Part shown: positions 35,219-43,675 of the stretch, in pieces
Layout: each line of letters opens with the position of its first letter
Numbering within the stretch: position 1 is the stretch's first letter
Origin: Vagococcus hydrophili
GTDB lineage: Bacteria; Bacillota; Bacilli; Lactobacillales; Vagococcaceae
DNA: 64,000 bases
Reading direction: 5' to 3'
Assembly (NCBI RefSeq): GCF_011304195.1
Contig: NZ_CP049887.1
Coordinates: 1,550,001-1,614,000, forward strand
Notes under the pieces: model-generated
Seen by the model: the letters and a program-made list of their open reading frames with translations, nothing else
Told to the model about the DNA's origin: nothing
The model's database searches: none
Made by a program: the position numbers and the translations under genes

Positions 35219-35774
35219 TTAATAACACATCGTCAGCTGCGTAATTTGGATTTTCTGGGTTGATATGATCGTAAAACATAATACCGTTTAAGTGATCAAG
35301 CTCATGTTGAATCACAATCGCTGGATAATCTTTTAGGCGTAATTTATGTTTTTCTCCATCTTGATCCATATAAGAAATCGTAATTTTAGCATTTCTTACC
35401 ACAAGACCAGGAACATGACGATCGACTGATAGACAACCTTCACCTTCTTCAATTGCAGCTTGTTGTACCGAATGGCTTAACACTTTCGGGTTGTACATGA
35501 CAGTGCTTAAAAAAGGCTCGCCACCTTCTTCTTCCATATTAGGTATTTCAATCGCTGTGATTCTCTTAGAAATATTAAGTTGGGGAGCCGCTAAACCGAC
35601 ACCACCACGAAGTTGGTATTTTTCAGCCAACTCAGGGTCTTGACTATTCTTTAAGAATTCGCTCATTTTAATGCCTAATTCTCTATCTTCTTCAGATAAA
35701 GGAAATGAAACCTCATCTGCTACTTTACGAAGTGTTGGATGGCCTTCACGAATAATATCGTTCATTGTAATCAT
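35211..35774 (-). CDS. def: Peptide deformylase
   Basis: Removes the formyl group from the N-terminal methionine of new proteins. 187 residues with all three metal-site motifs: [13 protein letters not shown] and HELDH. The length and the insertion between motifs I and II match type II deformylases of Gram-positive cocci. ATG codons at 35774 and 35765 are both possible; the first is better spaced from GGAAG. Divergent from rpsO. Confidence 0.95.
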   Translation of the reverse strand: MITMNDIIREGHPTLRKVADEVSFPLSEEDRELGIKMSEFLKNSQDPELAEKYQLRGGVGLAAPQLNISKRITAIEIPNMEEEGGEPFLSTVMYNPKVLSHSVQQAAIEEGEGCLSVDRHVPGLVVRNAKITISYMDQDGEKHKLRLKDYPAIVIQHELDHLNGIMFYDHINPENPNYAADDVLLIQ

Positions 35775-35898
35775 TTGTGTGACACTTCCTTTCTATATAA
35801 TTTATTCTATCATAAGCTTACTCAAATCATTGTAATATTTGTTTCCTTAAAAAGAAAGACTAATATGGAGAAAAATTGCAAAAAAGCACAAGAATTTC

Positions 35899-35927
35899 TT
35901 GCTTTTAGTGTAAAAATCGGGTAAAGT
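35899..35927 (+). promoter_or_regulatory. Promoter of rpsO
   Basis: TTGCTT (35899-35904), a 17-bp spacer, then TAAAGT (35922-35927). The leader of about 90 nt contains an AACCTA-TTTC-TAGGTT hairpin, which could belong to an S15 autoregulatory structure. Confidence 0.55.
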
Positions 35928-36025
35928 ACCATTGTGTGATGTTAAACGTCACAACCTATTTCTAGGTTATTCGAATCACCAACGAATTACTCAGTTGTAG
36001 GAAAAAAATATAAGAGGTGAAAGAA

Positions 36026-36295
36026 ATGGCAATTACAAAAGAACGCAAGAATGAAATCATCAACGAATACGCACGTCATGAAGGAGATACTGGTTCTCCA
36101 GAAGTACAAATCGCAGTTTTAACAGCTGAGATCAACGCTTTAAATGAGCATGCTCAACTTCATAAAAAAGATCACCATTCATACCGTGGATTAATGAAAA
36201 AAATTGGACACCGTCGTAACTTATTAGCTTACTTACGTAACAACGATGTTCAAAGCTACCGCGAATTAATCCAAAAATTAGGTTTACGTCGTTAA
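36026..36295 (+). CDS. rpsO: 30S ribosomal protein S15
   Basis: An 89-residue small-subunit protein binding the central domain of 16S rRNA. It has the usual length and signatures: [25 protein letters not shown] and RRNLLAYL. The ATG at 36026 follows AGAGGTGA; the ATG at 36017 lies within that site. pnp lies downstream, the classical rpsO-pnp order. Confidence 0.97.
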   Translation: MAITKERKNEIINEYARHEGDTGSPEVQIAVLTAEINALNEHAQLHKKDHHSYRGLMKKIGHRRNLLAYLRNNDVQSYRELIQKLGLRR

Positions 36296-36311
36296 TTTTT
36301 AAAGAATTTAG

Positions 36312-36349
36312 AAAAAGTGAGGTCTGGTTTGGATCTCGCTTTTCTTTTA
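36312..36349 (+). terminator. Terminator (probably partial) between rpsO and pnp
   Basis: AAAAGTGAGGTC pairs with GATCTCGCTTTT with two imperfect pairs, then a TTCTTTT tail. Confidence 0.65.
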
Positions 36350-36376
36350 AAAAAGAAGAGCACGGTGAAGGTGAAA

Positions 36377-36430
36377 CTACTATGCAAATGTGAGGATTTG
36401 TAGTCAACAATTTTGACATTTGTTTAGTAG
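36377..36430 (+). promoter_or_regulatory. Long stem-loop in the pnp leader, RNase III-site-like
   Basis: CTACTATGCAAATGT (36377-36391) pairs with ACATTTGTTTAGTAG (36416-36430); only the central two bases mismatch. The loop contains a second small stem, GTCAA/TTGAC. It ends about 22 nt before the pnp ribosome site. In E. coli a hairpin at this place is cut by RNase III and mediates PNPase autoregulation. Confidence 0.65.
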
Positions 36431-36466
36431 AACTTATCATCAGTGCGATATAAGGAGATTATTAAA

Positions 36467-38599
36467 ATGTTGAATTCTGAAAAAAGAGTATTCGAAACAA
36501 CTTGGGGCGGACGTACGTTATCTGTTGAACTAGGACAATTAGCCAAACAAGCAAATGGTTCAGTTTTAGTAAGATACGGAGACACAGTGGTGTTATCTGC
36601 GGCAGTAGCTTCCAAAAAAGCAAAAGATGTGGATTTCTTCCCATTAACAGTTAACTACGATGAAAAAATGTATGCAGTTGGTAAAATTCCTGGAGGATTC
36701 ATTAAACGTGAAGCTCGTCCTAGTGAAACAGCAACCTTAACAGCTCGTTTAATCGATCGTCCAATTCGCCCAATGTTTGCGGAAGGTTTCAGAAATGAAG
36801 TTCAAATTACTAACGTTGTCATGAGTGTGGAACAAGATTGTAACCCTCAAATGGCTGCTATGTTAGGTTCATCATTAGCATTATGTGTTTCAGATATTCC
36901 TTTCAATGGCCCAATTGCTGGTGTTGAAGTAGGTCGTGTGAACGGTGAGTATGTGATTAACCCAACAGTTGAGCAAATGGCAGTTTCAGATATCGAATTA
37001 ACAGTCGCTGGAACAAAAGATGCCATCAACATGGTGGAAAGTGGCGCGAAAGAAGTATCTGAAGAAGATATGTTAGGTGCTCTTTTATTCGGTCATGCTG
37101 AAATCAAACGTTTAGTAGAATTCCAAGAAGAAATTGCTAAAGAAATTGGCAAAGCTAAAATGGAAATCACTTTGTTACAAATTGATGCAGATTTAGAAAA
37201 AGAAATTAATGATGCTTTCCAAACTCGTATGGTTGAAGCGATTCAAACAGAAGAGAAATTAGCTCGTGAAGACAACATTGACGCATTAAAAGAAGAAGTT
37301 ACAGCTTTATATGAAGAAAAATTTGCTGAAGATGCAGAGTCAGCTAAAGTAATGAAAGAAGTTCGTCAAATCTTAGAAGACATGGAAAAAAATGAAGTCC
37401 GCCGTTTAATCACTATCGAAAAAGTCCGTCCTGATGGTCGTAAAATTGATGAGATTAGACCACTTGCTTCTGAAACGGGTATTTTACCACGTGTTCATGG
37501 TTCTGGACTGTTCACTCGTGGACAAACACAAGCTTTAACAACATGTACCTTAGCACCTCTTGGAGAACATCAAATTATTGACGGCTTAGGTGTGGAAGAT
37601 AGTAAAAGATTTATCCATCACTATAACTTCCCACAATTTTCAGTTGGTTCAACTGGACCATCACGTGGACCAGGTCGTCGTGAAATTGGACATGGTGCTT
37701 TAGGCGAGAGAGCCTTAGCTCAAGTTATTCCAAGTGAAGAAGAATTCCCATACATGATTCGTTTAGTTTCTGAAGTCTTAGAATCAAACGGTTCATCATC
37801 ACAAGCAAGTATTTGTGGTGGAACATTAGCACTTATGCACGCTGGTGTGCCAATCAAATCACCAGTAGCAGGTATTGCCATGGGACTTGTTATGGATGAC
37901 GATAACTACACTGTTTTAACAGATATCCAAGGCTTAGAAGATCACTTAGGAGACATGGACTTTAAAGTGGCTGGTACAAAAGATGGTATCACAGCCCTAC
38001 AAATGGACATTAAAATCCAAGGAATCACTGAACAAATCCTAAAAGAAGCTTTAGCACAAGCGAAAAAAGCTCGTATGGAAATCTTAGCTAACTTAACAGC
38101 AACAATTGCTGAACCAAGTAAAGAGTTAAGCAAATACGCACCTAAGATTGAAATGATCCAAATTAAAGCAGATAAAATCAAAACAGTTATCGGTAAAGGT
38201 GGGGAAACCATCAACAAAATTATCGATGAAACTGAAGTTAAAATTGATATTGATCAAGAAGGTAATGTCAGCATTGCTCATTCAGATCAAGACAAGATTA
38301 ACCGCGCCATTGAAATTATCAGAGAATTAGTTAGAGAAGTTGAACTTGGCGAAGTTTACTTAGCTAAAGTTGTTCGTATCGAAAAATTCGGTGCCTTCGT
38401 TAACTTATTCGGAAATAAAGATGCTTTAGTGCATATCTCACAATTAGCTCACGAGAGAGTTAATAAAGTAGAAGACGTTCTTAAGATGAATGACGAAATT
38501 TTAGTTAAAATCACTGAAATCGACAAACAAGGTCGTGTCAACGCATCAAGAAAAGCAATGATCGAAAAACCAAAAGAAGAAAAAACAGAAGAGAAATAA
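36467..38599 (+). CDS. pnp: Polyribonucleotide nucleotidyltransferase (PNPase)
   Basis: A 3'-5' phosphorolytic exoribonuclease central to mRNA decay. 710 residues: two RNase PH domains (about 1-210 and 310-540), the alpha-helical linker, KH domain ([16 protein letters not shown], about 565) and S1 domain ([21 protein letters not shown], about 628 on). The active-site stretch [21 protein letters not shown] is intact. The ATG at 36467 follows AAGGAGA; the GTG at 36443 is unlikely. Three family A repeats follow its stop. Confidence 0.97.
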   Translation: MLNSEKRVFETTWGGRTLSVELGQLAKQANGSVLVRYGDTVVLSAAVASKKAKDVDFFPLTVNYDEKMYAVGKIPGGFIKREARPSETATLTARLIDRPIRPMFAEGFRNEVQITNVVMSVEQDCNPQMAAMLGSSLALCVSDIPFNGPIAGVEVGRVNGEYVINPTVEQMAVSDIELTVAGTKDAINMVESGAKEVSEEDMLGALLFGHAEIKRLVEFQEEIAKEIGKAKMEITLLQIDADLEKEINDAFQTRMVEAIQTEEKLAREDNIDALKEEVTALYEEKFAEDAESAKVMKEVRQILEDMEKNEVRRLITIEKVRPDGRKIDEIRPLASETGILPRVHGSGLFTRGQTQALTTCTLAPLGEHQIIDGLGVEDSKRFIHHYNFPQFSVGSTGPSRGPGRREIGHGALGERALAQVIPSEEEFPYMIRLVSEVLESNGSSSQASICGGTLALMHAGVPIKSPVAGIAMGLVMDDDNYTVLTDIQGLEDHLGDMDFKVAGTKDGITALQMDIKIQGITEQILKEALAQAKKARMEILANLTATIAEPSKELSKYAPKIEMIQIKADKIKTVIGKGGETINKIIDETEVKIDIDQEGNVSIAHSDQDKINRAIEIIRELVREVELGEVYLAKVVRIEKFGAFVNLFGNKDALVHISQLAHERVNKVEDVLKMNDEILVKITEIDKQGRVNASRKAMIEKPKEEKTEEK

Positions 38600-38717
38600 G
38601 CGTGGTAAAAACGGCGTTTAGCTCCAAGCAACTGGAGAAAATCAAAAATAATCCGCTTTTTGGATTAATTTTGATTTTTGAAGTTGTCGTAGGAGCTGCC
38701 GTTTGAACCCGGACTAA
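38600..38717. repeat. Family A structured repeat, copy A4
   Basis: Starts one base after the pnp stop. Arms AAACGGC-gttt-AGCTCC and GGAGCT-GCCGTTT; inner stem AAAATCAAAAATAATCC with GGATTAATTTTGATTTTT; tail CCCGGACTAA. First of three units at a 119-bp period. Confidence 0.85.
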
Positions 38718-38718
38718 A

Positions 38719-38836
38719 GCGTGAATAAAAAATCGTTTTGCTCAGAGTAACTGGAAGAAAACTCAAACAATCCGCTCTTTGGATTGATTGAGTTTTCTGA
38801 AGTTACCGAAGGAGCAGATTTTTTATTCCGGACTAA
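38719..38836. repeat. Family A structured repeat, copy A5
   Basis: Arms AAAAAATC-gttt-TGCTC and GAGCA-GATTTTTT; inner stem AAAACTCAAACAATCC with GGATTGATTGAGTTTT; tail TCCGGACTAA. Many bases differ from A4 in both arms, yet pairing is kept. Confidence 0.85.
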
Positions 38837-38837
38837 G

Positions 38838-38868
38838 GCGTGGTGAAAAAGACGTTTAGCTCCGAGTA
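38838..38868. repeat. Family A repeat fragment, copy A6
   Basis: GCGTGGTGAAAAAGACGTTT then AGCTCCGAGTAAC, the left end of another unit in phase (119 bp) with A4 and A5, replaced after about 30 bp by the terminator hairpin. Confidence 0.7.
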
Positions 38869-38915
38869 ACAAAAAAGAAAGTTAAAGCATATCATCGCTT
38901 TAACTTTCTTTTTTG
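38869..38915. terminator. Bidirectional terminator after the repeat array
   Basis: ACAAAAAAGAAAGTTAAAGC (38869-38888) pairs perfectly with GCTTTAACTTTCTTTTTTGT (38896-38915). The right arm overlaps the end of the convergent gene. Confidence 0.85.
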
Positions 38916-39464
38916 TTTGGATTTTTTTGTTTTATAGAAATAAAGGTCGGAACCAGATGAATACGTACTAAAAATAAACCAAAGAAGAATAATAAGCCAA
39001 TTAAACTCTTGAGTGAAAAGAAACGTAACGGAAACTAAAATAATCATCAATAGAACGGCTTCAGATAAAAATAAAATGAGATTGGAAGCGTTTGGTAGTT
39101 TGGTTCTGATCCAATTAAAAAGTCTGTCATTTTGCGGTTTGTTCTTTCTTCCGTAAGCAATAATAAGAGTGAATAGTCCAGAAAAGAAGAGTGAGAAAAT
39201 GCCTGTTAATAAGTAACTAGTCCAATCTACCATTGAAGCAGGATCGCTAAAGCTCATCGACACAAACCAAGTCAGAAATAATATAAGAAAAATGCTCCAG
39301 TTAGGAAAATTTGATTTGTACTCAAAAAAACTAACAAATAAAATTGGTAAGAAAATCTGTAAATCTCCTAAAATATTAAACTCAGGATTAGTAAAAAATT
39401 GAAACAAAATCACTATAAGCAATAGAATTGAAAAAAACAAACCATCACAATATTCTTTTTTCAT
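38892..39464 (-). CDS. Membrane protein of unknown function
   Basis: A 190-residue protein with about six hydrophobic segments and a very basic C-terminus (KTKKSKQKRKLKR). I do not recognise a family. The ATG at 39464 (MKKEYCDGLFFS) is preferred because AAAGGAGG precedes it; an upstream ATG at 39560 would add an unlikely N-terminus. Its 3' end lies inside the terminator hairpin at 38896-38915. The upstream region it shares with the Rrf2 gene contains paired direct repeats. Confidence 0.7.
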   Translation of the reverse strand: MKKEYCDGLFFSILLLIVILFQFFTNPEFNILGDLQIFLPILFVSFFEYKSNFPNWSIFLILFLTWFVSMSFSDPASMVDWTSYLLTGIFSLFFSGLFTLIIAYGRKNKPQNDRLFNWIRTKLPNASNLILFLSEAVLLMIILVSVTFLFTQEFNWLIILLWFIFSTYSSGSDLYFYKTKKSKQKRKLKR

Positions 39465-39540
39465 GAGAAACCTCCTTTTAGATGTGTTCATAAAGTTGTT
39501 GTTTTGTGTAAAAATAAACTTTACATTCAATCTATACCAA

Positions 39541-39561
39541 AAACTTCTGTTTTCAAACAAA
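39541..39561. repeat. Direct repeat copy 1 in the divergent promoter region (candidate operator)
   Basis: AAACTTCTGTTTTCAAACAAA, nearly identical to 39627-39647. The core GTTTTCAAAC is palindromic. Confidence 0.6.
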
Positions 39562-39626
39562 GTATATATAATAAAAGTATATCATGTGTTTTATAGCAAT
39601 ACCAATTTGACGGAAAATCTTTTTTC

Positions 39627-39647
39627 AAACTTCTGTTTTTAAACAAG
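39627..39647. repeat. Direct repeat copy 2 (candidate operator)
   Basis: AAACTTCTGTTTTTAAACAAG, 86 bp from copy 1 and 23 bp upstream of the -35 box of the Rrf2 gene. Confidence 0.6.
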
Positions 39648-39669
39648 TCATTTTTTCAAGTTAAATCAA

Positions 39670-39698
39670 TTGCTTTGTGGATAAAAAAAGTCTATAAT
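39670..39698 (+). promoter_or_regulatory. Promoter of the rrf2-yhgE pair
   Basis: TTGCTT (39670-39675), a 17-bp spacer, then TATAAT (39693-39698), 34 bp before the ATG. Confidence 0.8.
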
Positions 39699-39732
39699 AG
39701 CTATTTGAAGTAGAGAAAGGAATGAAACTTTC

Positions 39733-40206
39733 ATGAAACTAACAAATGCAACTGAACAAGCATTAGCAATCATGGCCATCTTAGCAACACAAGATGAAGA
39801 TGTTCCGGCTTCTTCCCAAGCAATTTATCAAAAGCTATCGGTTTCTCAGTCTTATGTCAAAAAATTATTAAGAAAATTAGTCGTTTCTAAATTGATAGAA
39901 GGCGTTTCAGGAAACAACGGTGGTTTTTATATAGAAAGAGACTTGAACGAGATTTCTTTATTAGATATTGTTGAAGCGATTGAAGGCCCTCTTCATTCAT
40001 TTCCACATATTGGTGTTTTAGAGCGAGCGTTCTTTGATTTTAATGAGATTGCTCAAAACGGAAATGAAAAAATCACCCAAGTTTTTACGCAGGCAGATAG
40101 TGCTTGGAATGAAGAGCTGAGACAAGTTACAATTCAAGCAGTACTAACAGATGTTTTCGAACATTATGGAGAAATTCCTAGAAAAGATTGGAATCAAAAC
40201 GTGTAA
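39733..40206 (+). CDS. Rrf2 family transcriptional regulator without cysteines
   Basis: A 157-residue DNA-binding protein. The N-terminal winged helix has the Rrf2 pattern ALAIMAILATQ, VSQSYVKKLLRKLV and GGFYIERDLNEISLLDIVEAIEG. The protein contains no Cys, so it cannot hold an iron-sulfur cluster as IscR or NsrR do; it must sense something else. It is 14 bp upstream of the YhgE/Pip gene, which it probably controls together with itself. Direct repeats upstream are candidate sites. Confidence 0.87.
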   Translation: MKLTNATEQALAIMAILATQDEDVPASSQAIYQKLSVSQSYVKKLLRKLVVSKLIEGVSGNNGGFYIERDLNEISLLDIVEAIEGPLHSFPHIGVLERAFFDFNEIAQNGNEKITQVFTQADSAWNEELRQVTIQAVLTDVFEHYGEIPRKDWNQNV

Positions 40207-40220
40207 GGTGGGATAAAATA

Positions 40221-42947
40221 ATGAAAAGAAGAATAAAGAATGTATTAGAGTTATATCGTTTAGATTGGACAAGAATCTATAAGAACAAGTTAACCTTTGT
40301 ATTAATCATTGCGTTAATGTTTATCCCGTCACTGTATGCGTGGTTTAATATTGCCGCACTGTGGGATCCGTATTCAAATACGAGCGACATCAAAATAGCA
40401 ATTTATTCAGATGATAAAACTGCTGAAGTTATGGGAGAAAAAGTCAATATTGGTGACAAAATTGTGGATAACCTAAAAGATAACAAAAATATGGGTTGGC
40501 AATTTGTGAAATCCAAAGAAGAGTTAGATAAAGGTGTGGAAAGTGGTAAGTATTATGCAGGAATTTATTTACCTAAGAATTTTTCCGAAAACTTAGTCAG
40601 TTTTGTCAGCGGGGATATTAAGCACCCTGAAATTGATTACAGTGTGAACCAAAAGATTAATGCCATTGCGCCTAAGATCTCAGATAAAGGTGCTGGAACC
40701 ATTAAAGATACGATTTCCGATGAATTTGTTACAACGGTGAGTAAAACCTTAATGGAGATTTTAAATGAAATTGGTTTTGACTTAGATAGTAATCTTCCTT
40801 CTATTAGAAAGATGACGACGAAGATTTTAGAAATTGACGACCACTTAGATGAGATTGATGGTTACGCTCAAGAAGTTGTCGATTTAAATAAAAAAATGCC
40901 TGAATTAAAAGGTAAATTAAATCAAGCCAACGAATTTGTTGGGTTGATTCCAGAATTTAATGAAATGACCAAAAAAGTTATTACATTAAATGAAAAAATG
41001 CCAGAGATTGAAAAATATGGTGGCATGGTGTATCAAGCTCAAGATAAAATTCCCCAAATAAAAGACGCTGGTCGTCAAATTAATCAAGTCGATCAAGATT
41101 TTGATCAAGTGGTTCAAATGATGGATGATGCGATTAATGAAGCCAAAAAAGGCTTAGGAATTATTTCAGACGCTCAAAAAGTTCTACCAGAAGTAGGCGA
41201 GCTTGCTAAAACAGCAAACACAATGATTCCTGAAGTTAAAAATAGTTTAACGAAAGTTCAAGAGGCGCTACCTAATATCGCAAGTGGTGTGAATTCAGGG
41301 ATTACCATTGTTCAAGTCGTATCTAGTGAGACAATCGTGATTACAGATGGTTTAATAAAAATCATTGGCGATAACGAACTCTCAGCAAATGAAAAAGCAC
41401 AGTTAAAAGCAGATTTAGAGTCTTTATCTAGCCGCTTAGGTGGACAAAGCGAAATGATTCAAGGCATTATCGAGTTACTTCAAAACCTACAAGGATTAAC
41501 AGGTTCTAATAACTTAGATGGTGTAATTGCTAAGTTACAATCAGCTAAAACAGCAGTAGATGGCGCTAAAAACAGAGTGGACAATGTGATTGCTAATTTC
41601 GATACTTTAGCAGAAAGTCCAGCACAATTAAAACAAGCCTTAAATGATATTAGAAATGAAGCAGTGAATATTAATAATATTGTAAGTAGTATTGATGTGA
41701 ACGCGATTCAAGCTGATGTGAATGCTTTAATCAAAGACGCGCAAGATGTTTTAACTAAAGCGGGTAACATTACCAATTCAGTGATTTCAGATGACTTAAT
41801 TAATCGTTTAGATGGCTTAATGACAAGTACATCAAAAACAATTACGCAAGCGATTGGTTTCCTAGAATCTTATCAAAAAGAATTACCAGCGATTAAAGAA
41901 GAAATCCATGCAGCAAATGAACTCTTAAATGGTAATATGGATCTAATTGTTGGAGGAATCAATGACGGGGCAGCTTTCTTTAAAAATGATTTCCCTGTTC
42001 TTAAAAATAAATTAAATAAAGCATCAGACTTCATCCAGAAAGATTTACCTGGTATTGAATCAGATGTCCAAAAAACCATGAAGATGGTGAATGAAAAAGC
42101 ACCGAAATTAGAAAGTGCTTTGGCTTCAGGTGTTGATTTGATTAACAACGACTGGCCGAAAATTAAAGACAGCATTGGTAAAGCAAGTAAACTAATTCGT
42201 GAAGGTCAAAAAGATGTGAACCTTGAAGAAGTGATTAAGTATCTTAAAAACGACGCGAATAAAGAAAGTAGCTTTATCTCAAGTCCAGTGAAACTAAAAC
42301 AAACAGATGTGTATCCTGTTCCTAATTACGGATCAGCAAGTACACCATTCTATACAGCTCTTTGTTTATGGGTCGGTGCCGTTCTGTTTTCAAGTATTGC
42401 TTCTACTAAATTCCATTTAGATGAAGAACAAAAGAAAAAATATACAAAACGTGAGCAATTCTTAGGTCGAATGATGACTTACTTAACCGTTGGTTTATTC
42501 CAAGCATTCATCGTAGTGTTAGGAAATCAGTGGTTACTAGGTGCGTATACAAAACATCCAGTTTGGAACATGTTGTTTGCCTTACTCATTGATTTTGCTT
42601 TCATGATGATGGTCTATGTGCTCGTCGCCTTGTTTGATAATCTCGGTAAAGGGATTGCGATTATCATCTTGGTGCTTTCCATTTCAGCTGGTGGGGGTAA
42701 CTTCCCAATTGAGATGTCAGGACCGTTCTTTAGAGCGATACATCCTTATATTCCATTTACTCATGCGGTGAATCTACTCCGTGAATCAGTGGGTGGTATC
42801 TACTGGCCATCTGCAGCCAAAGCTATTTCGATATTAGTGGGAGTAACAATCGGCTTCTTTATCGCAGGTTACCTACTTTATCCAAAAGCAGATCGTTTAT
42901 TTAGAAAAGTGAATGAGAACTTAGCTAAAGGACGGATATTACATTAA
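40221..42947 (+). CDS. YhgE/Pip family membrane protein
   Basis: A 908-residue protein of the ABC-2-like YhgE/Pip family (Pip is a phage-infection receptor in Lactococcus; relatives act in type VII secretion or envelope processes). One N-terminal membrane segment (about 22-45, ending SLYAWFNIAALWDPY, a family hallmark) precedes a very long external helical region (about 50-690) with many 'KMPEL/IPEF' repeats. Five or six membrane segments follow at the C-terminus (about 710-900). The ATG at 40221 follows AAGGTGGGA; the upstream ATG overlaps the regulator. Confidence 0.87.
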   Translation: MKRRIKNVLELYRLDWTRIYKNKLTFVLIIALMFIPSLYAWFNIAALWDPYSNTSDIKIAIYSDDKTAEVMGEKVNIGDKIVDNLKDNKNMGWQFVKSKEELDKGVESGKYYAGIYLPKNFSENLVSFVSGDIKHPEIDYSVNQKINAIAPKISDKGAGTIKDTISDEFVTTVSKTLMEILNEIGFDLDSNLPSIRKMTTKILEIDDHLDEIDGYAQEVVDLNKKMPELKGKLNQANEFVGLIPEFNEMTKKVITLNEKMPEIEKYGGMVYQAQDKIPQIKDAGRQINQVDQDFDQVVQMMDDAINEAKKGLGIISDAQKVLPEVGELAKTANTMIPEVKNSLTKVQEALPNIASGVNSGITIVQVVSSETIVITDGLIKIIGDNELSANEKAQLKADLESLSSRLGGQSEMIQGIIELLQNLQGLTGSNNLDGVIAKLQSAKTAVDGAKNRVDNVIANFDTLAESPAQLKQALNDIRNEAVNINNIVSSIDVNAIQADVNALIKDAQDVLTKAGNITNSVISDDLINRLDGLMTSTSKTITQAIGFLESYQKELPAIKEEIHAANELLNGNMDLIVGGINDGAAFFKNDFPVLKNKLNKASDFIQKDLPGIESDVQKTMKMVNEKAPKLESALASGVDLINNDWPKIKDSIGKASKLIREGQKDVNLEEVIKYLKNDANKESSFISSPVKLKQTDVYPVPNYGSASTPFYTALCLWVGAVLFSSIASTKFHLDEEQKKKYTKREQFLGRMMTYLTVGLFQAFIVVLGNQWLLGAYTKHPVWNMLFALLIDFAFMMMVYVLVALFDNLGKGIAIIILVLSISAGGGNFPIEMSGPFFRAIHPYIPFTHAVNLLRESVGGIYWPSAAKAISILVGVTIGFFIAGYLLYPKADRLFRKVNENLAKGRILH

Positions 42948-42992
42948 AAAAATGAGTTGAACGCCATAAATGGTGTTCAACTCATTTTTTTT
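42946..42992. terminator. Bidirectional terminator
   Basis: AAAAAAATGAGTTGAACGCC pairs with GGTGTTCAACTCATTTTTTT; serves the YhgE/Pip gene and dhaS. Confidence 0.9.
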
Positions 42993-43506
42993 CGCCTTCT
43001 AAAAGGGATAATATCATCTTATTAAGAGAAACAGCAAGTTCAGCTTCATCTTGAATACAGTCTGTCATCAGCCATTCTTTAATATAACCTGATACACCAA
43101 AGGAAAGAAATTTAATTGTATCAGTTGGCGTATGTTCTTCAATATTGTTTAAGATTAATTCGATTTGACTAACAAAGTAAGCTTCAAAATGAATTGGTTC
43201 TGAGAGCAATAAGATTTTTTGATAAAACAATTTATTTTTCTTTAGATAAGCTAAAAGGCGTAGGATGATTTTCTGCCAATGCTCGTATTGTAAAAGATGT
43301 TCAGTGACTTCTTTGATATCTTGTTGATAGCACCATTCTAAAAGCTCGTATTTATCTAAAAAATGGTCATAAAAAGTCTGCCTACGGTAATCAGCATGAC
43401 TCATAATCTCTTTAATCGAAATTTTTTGAAAGTCTTTAGTCTTCATTAAATCTTTAAAAGAATAGGCAATGACTTTTTTGGTGATTAACGACCCATTTGA
43501 TACCAT
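42982..43506 (-). CDS. dhaS: DhaS, TetR-family activator of the dha operon
   Basis: A 174-residue protein with a TetR N-terminal HTH (SLITKKVIAYSFKDLMKTKDF, ISIKEIMSHADYRRQTFYDHF) and the C-terminal domain of the dihydroxyacetone kinase regulator group. In Lactococcus, DhaS is an unusual TetR protein that activates, together with DhaQ bound to dihydroxyacetone. The gene is divergent from dhaKLM and a DhaQ-like gene lies downstream, so the same scheme is likely. The ATG at 43506 follows AAAAGGATG; the longer frame upstream encodes a hydrophobic stretch unlikely to be translated. Confidence 0.87.
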   Translation of the reverse strand: MVSNGSLITKKVIAYSFKDLMKTKDFQKISIKEIMSHADYRRQTFYDHFLDKYELLEWCYQQDIKEVTEHLLQYEHWQKIILRLLAYLKKNKLFYQKILLLSEPIHFEAYFVSQIELILNNIEEHTPTDTIKFLSFGVSGYIKEWLMTDCIQDEAELAVSLNKMILSLLEGEKK

Positions 43507-43579
43507 ACATTCACATCCTTTTACTATTCCTACATAGAATAACAAGGAAAATGATAAATGACAAACAAAAAAATAAAGC

Positions 43580-43601
43580 GGACACATTTTAAAATCTGTC
43601 C
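43580..43601. promoter_or_regulatory. Probable DhaS operator
   Basis: A 22-bp palindrome with one mismatched pair: left GGACACATTTT, right AAAATCTGTCC. It matches, as I recall it, the Lactococcus DhaS inverted repeat (GGACACAT-N6-ATTTGTCC). It ends 1 bp before the -35 box of dhaK, the place for an activator. Confidence 0.8.
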
Positions 43602-43602
43602 A

Positions 43603-43631
43603 TTACATAGAAAGGGGTTTCATCTTATACT
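43603..43631 (+). promoter_or_regulatory. Promoter of dhaKLM-gldA
   Basis: TTACAT (43603-43608), 17 bp, then TATACT (43626-43631). Confidence 0.75.
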
Positions 43632-43675
43632 ATAAATATAGATGAGAACGTTACCAAAGAAAGGAAGAACCAATA

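Noticed and set aside
36132-36440. 102-codon minus-strand frame over rpsO
   Set aside because: Antisense shadow of rpsO and its terminator, with no ribosome site or family resemblance.
38600-38868. CRISPR array, suggested by regular 119-bp spacing
   Set aside because: Units are long hairpins that vary in sequence and adjoin without unique spacers; no cas gene is nearby.
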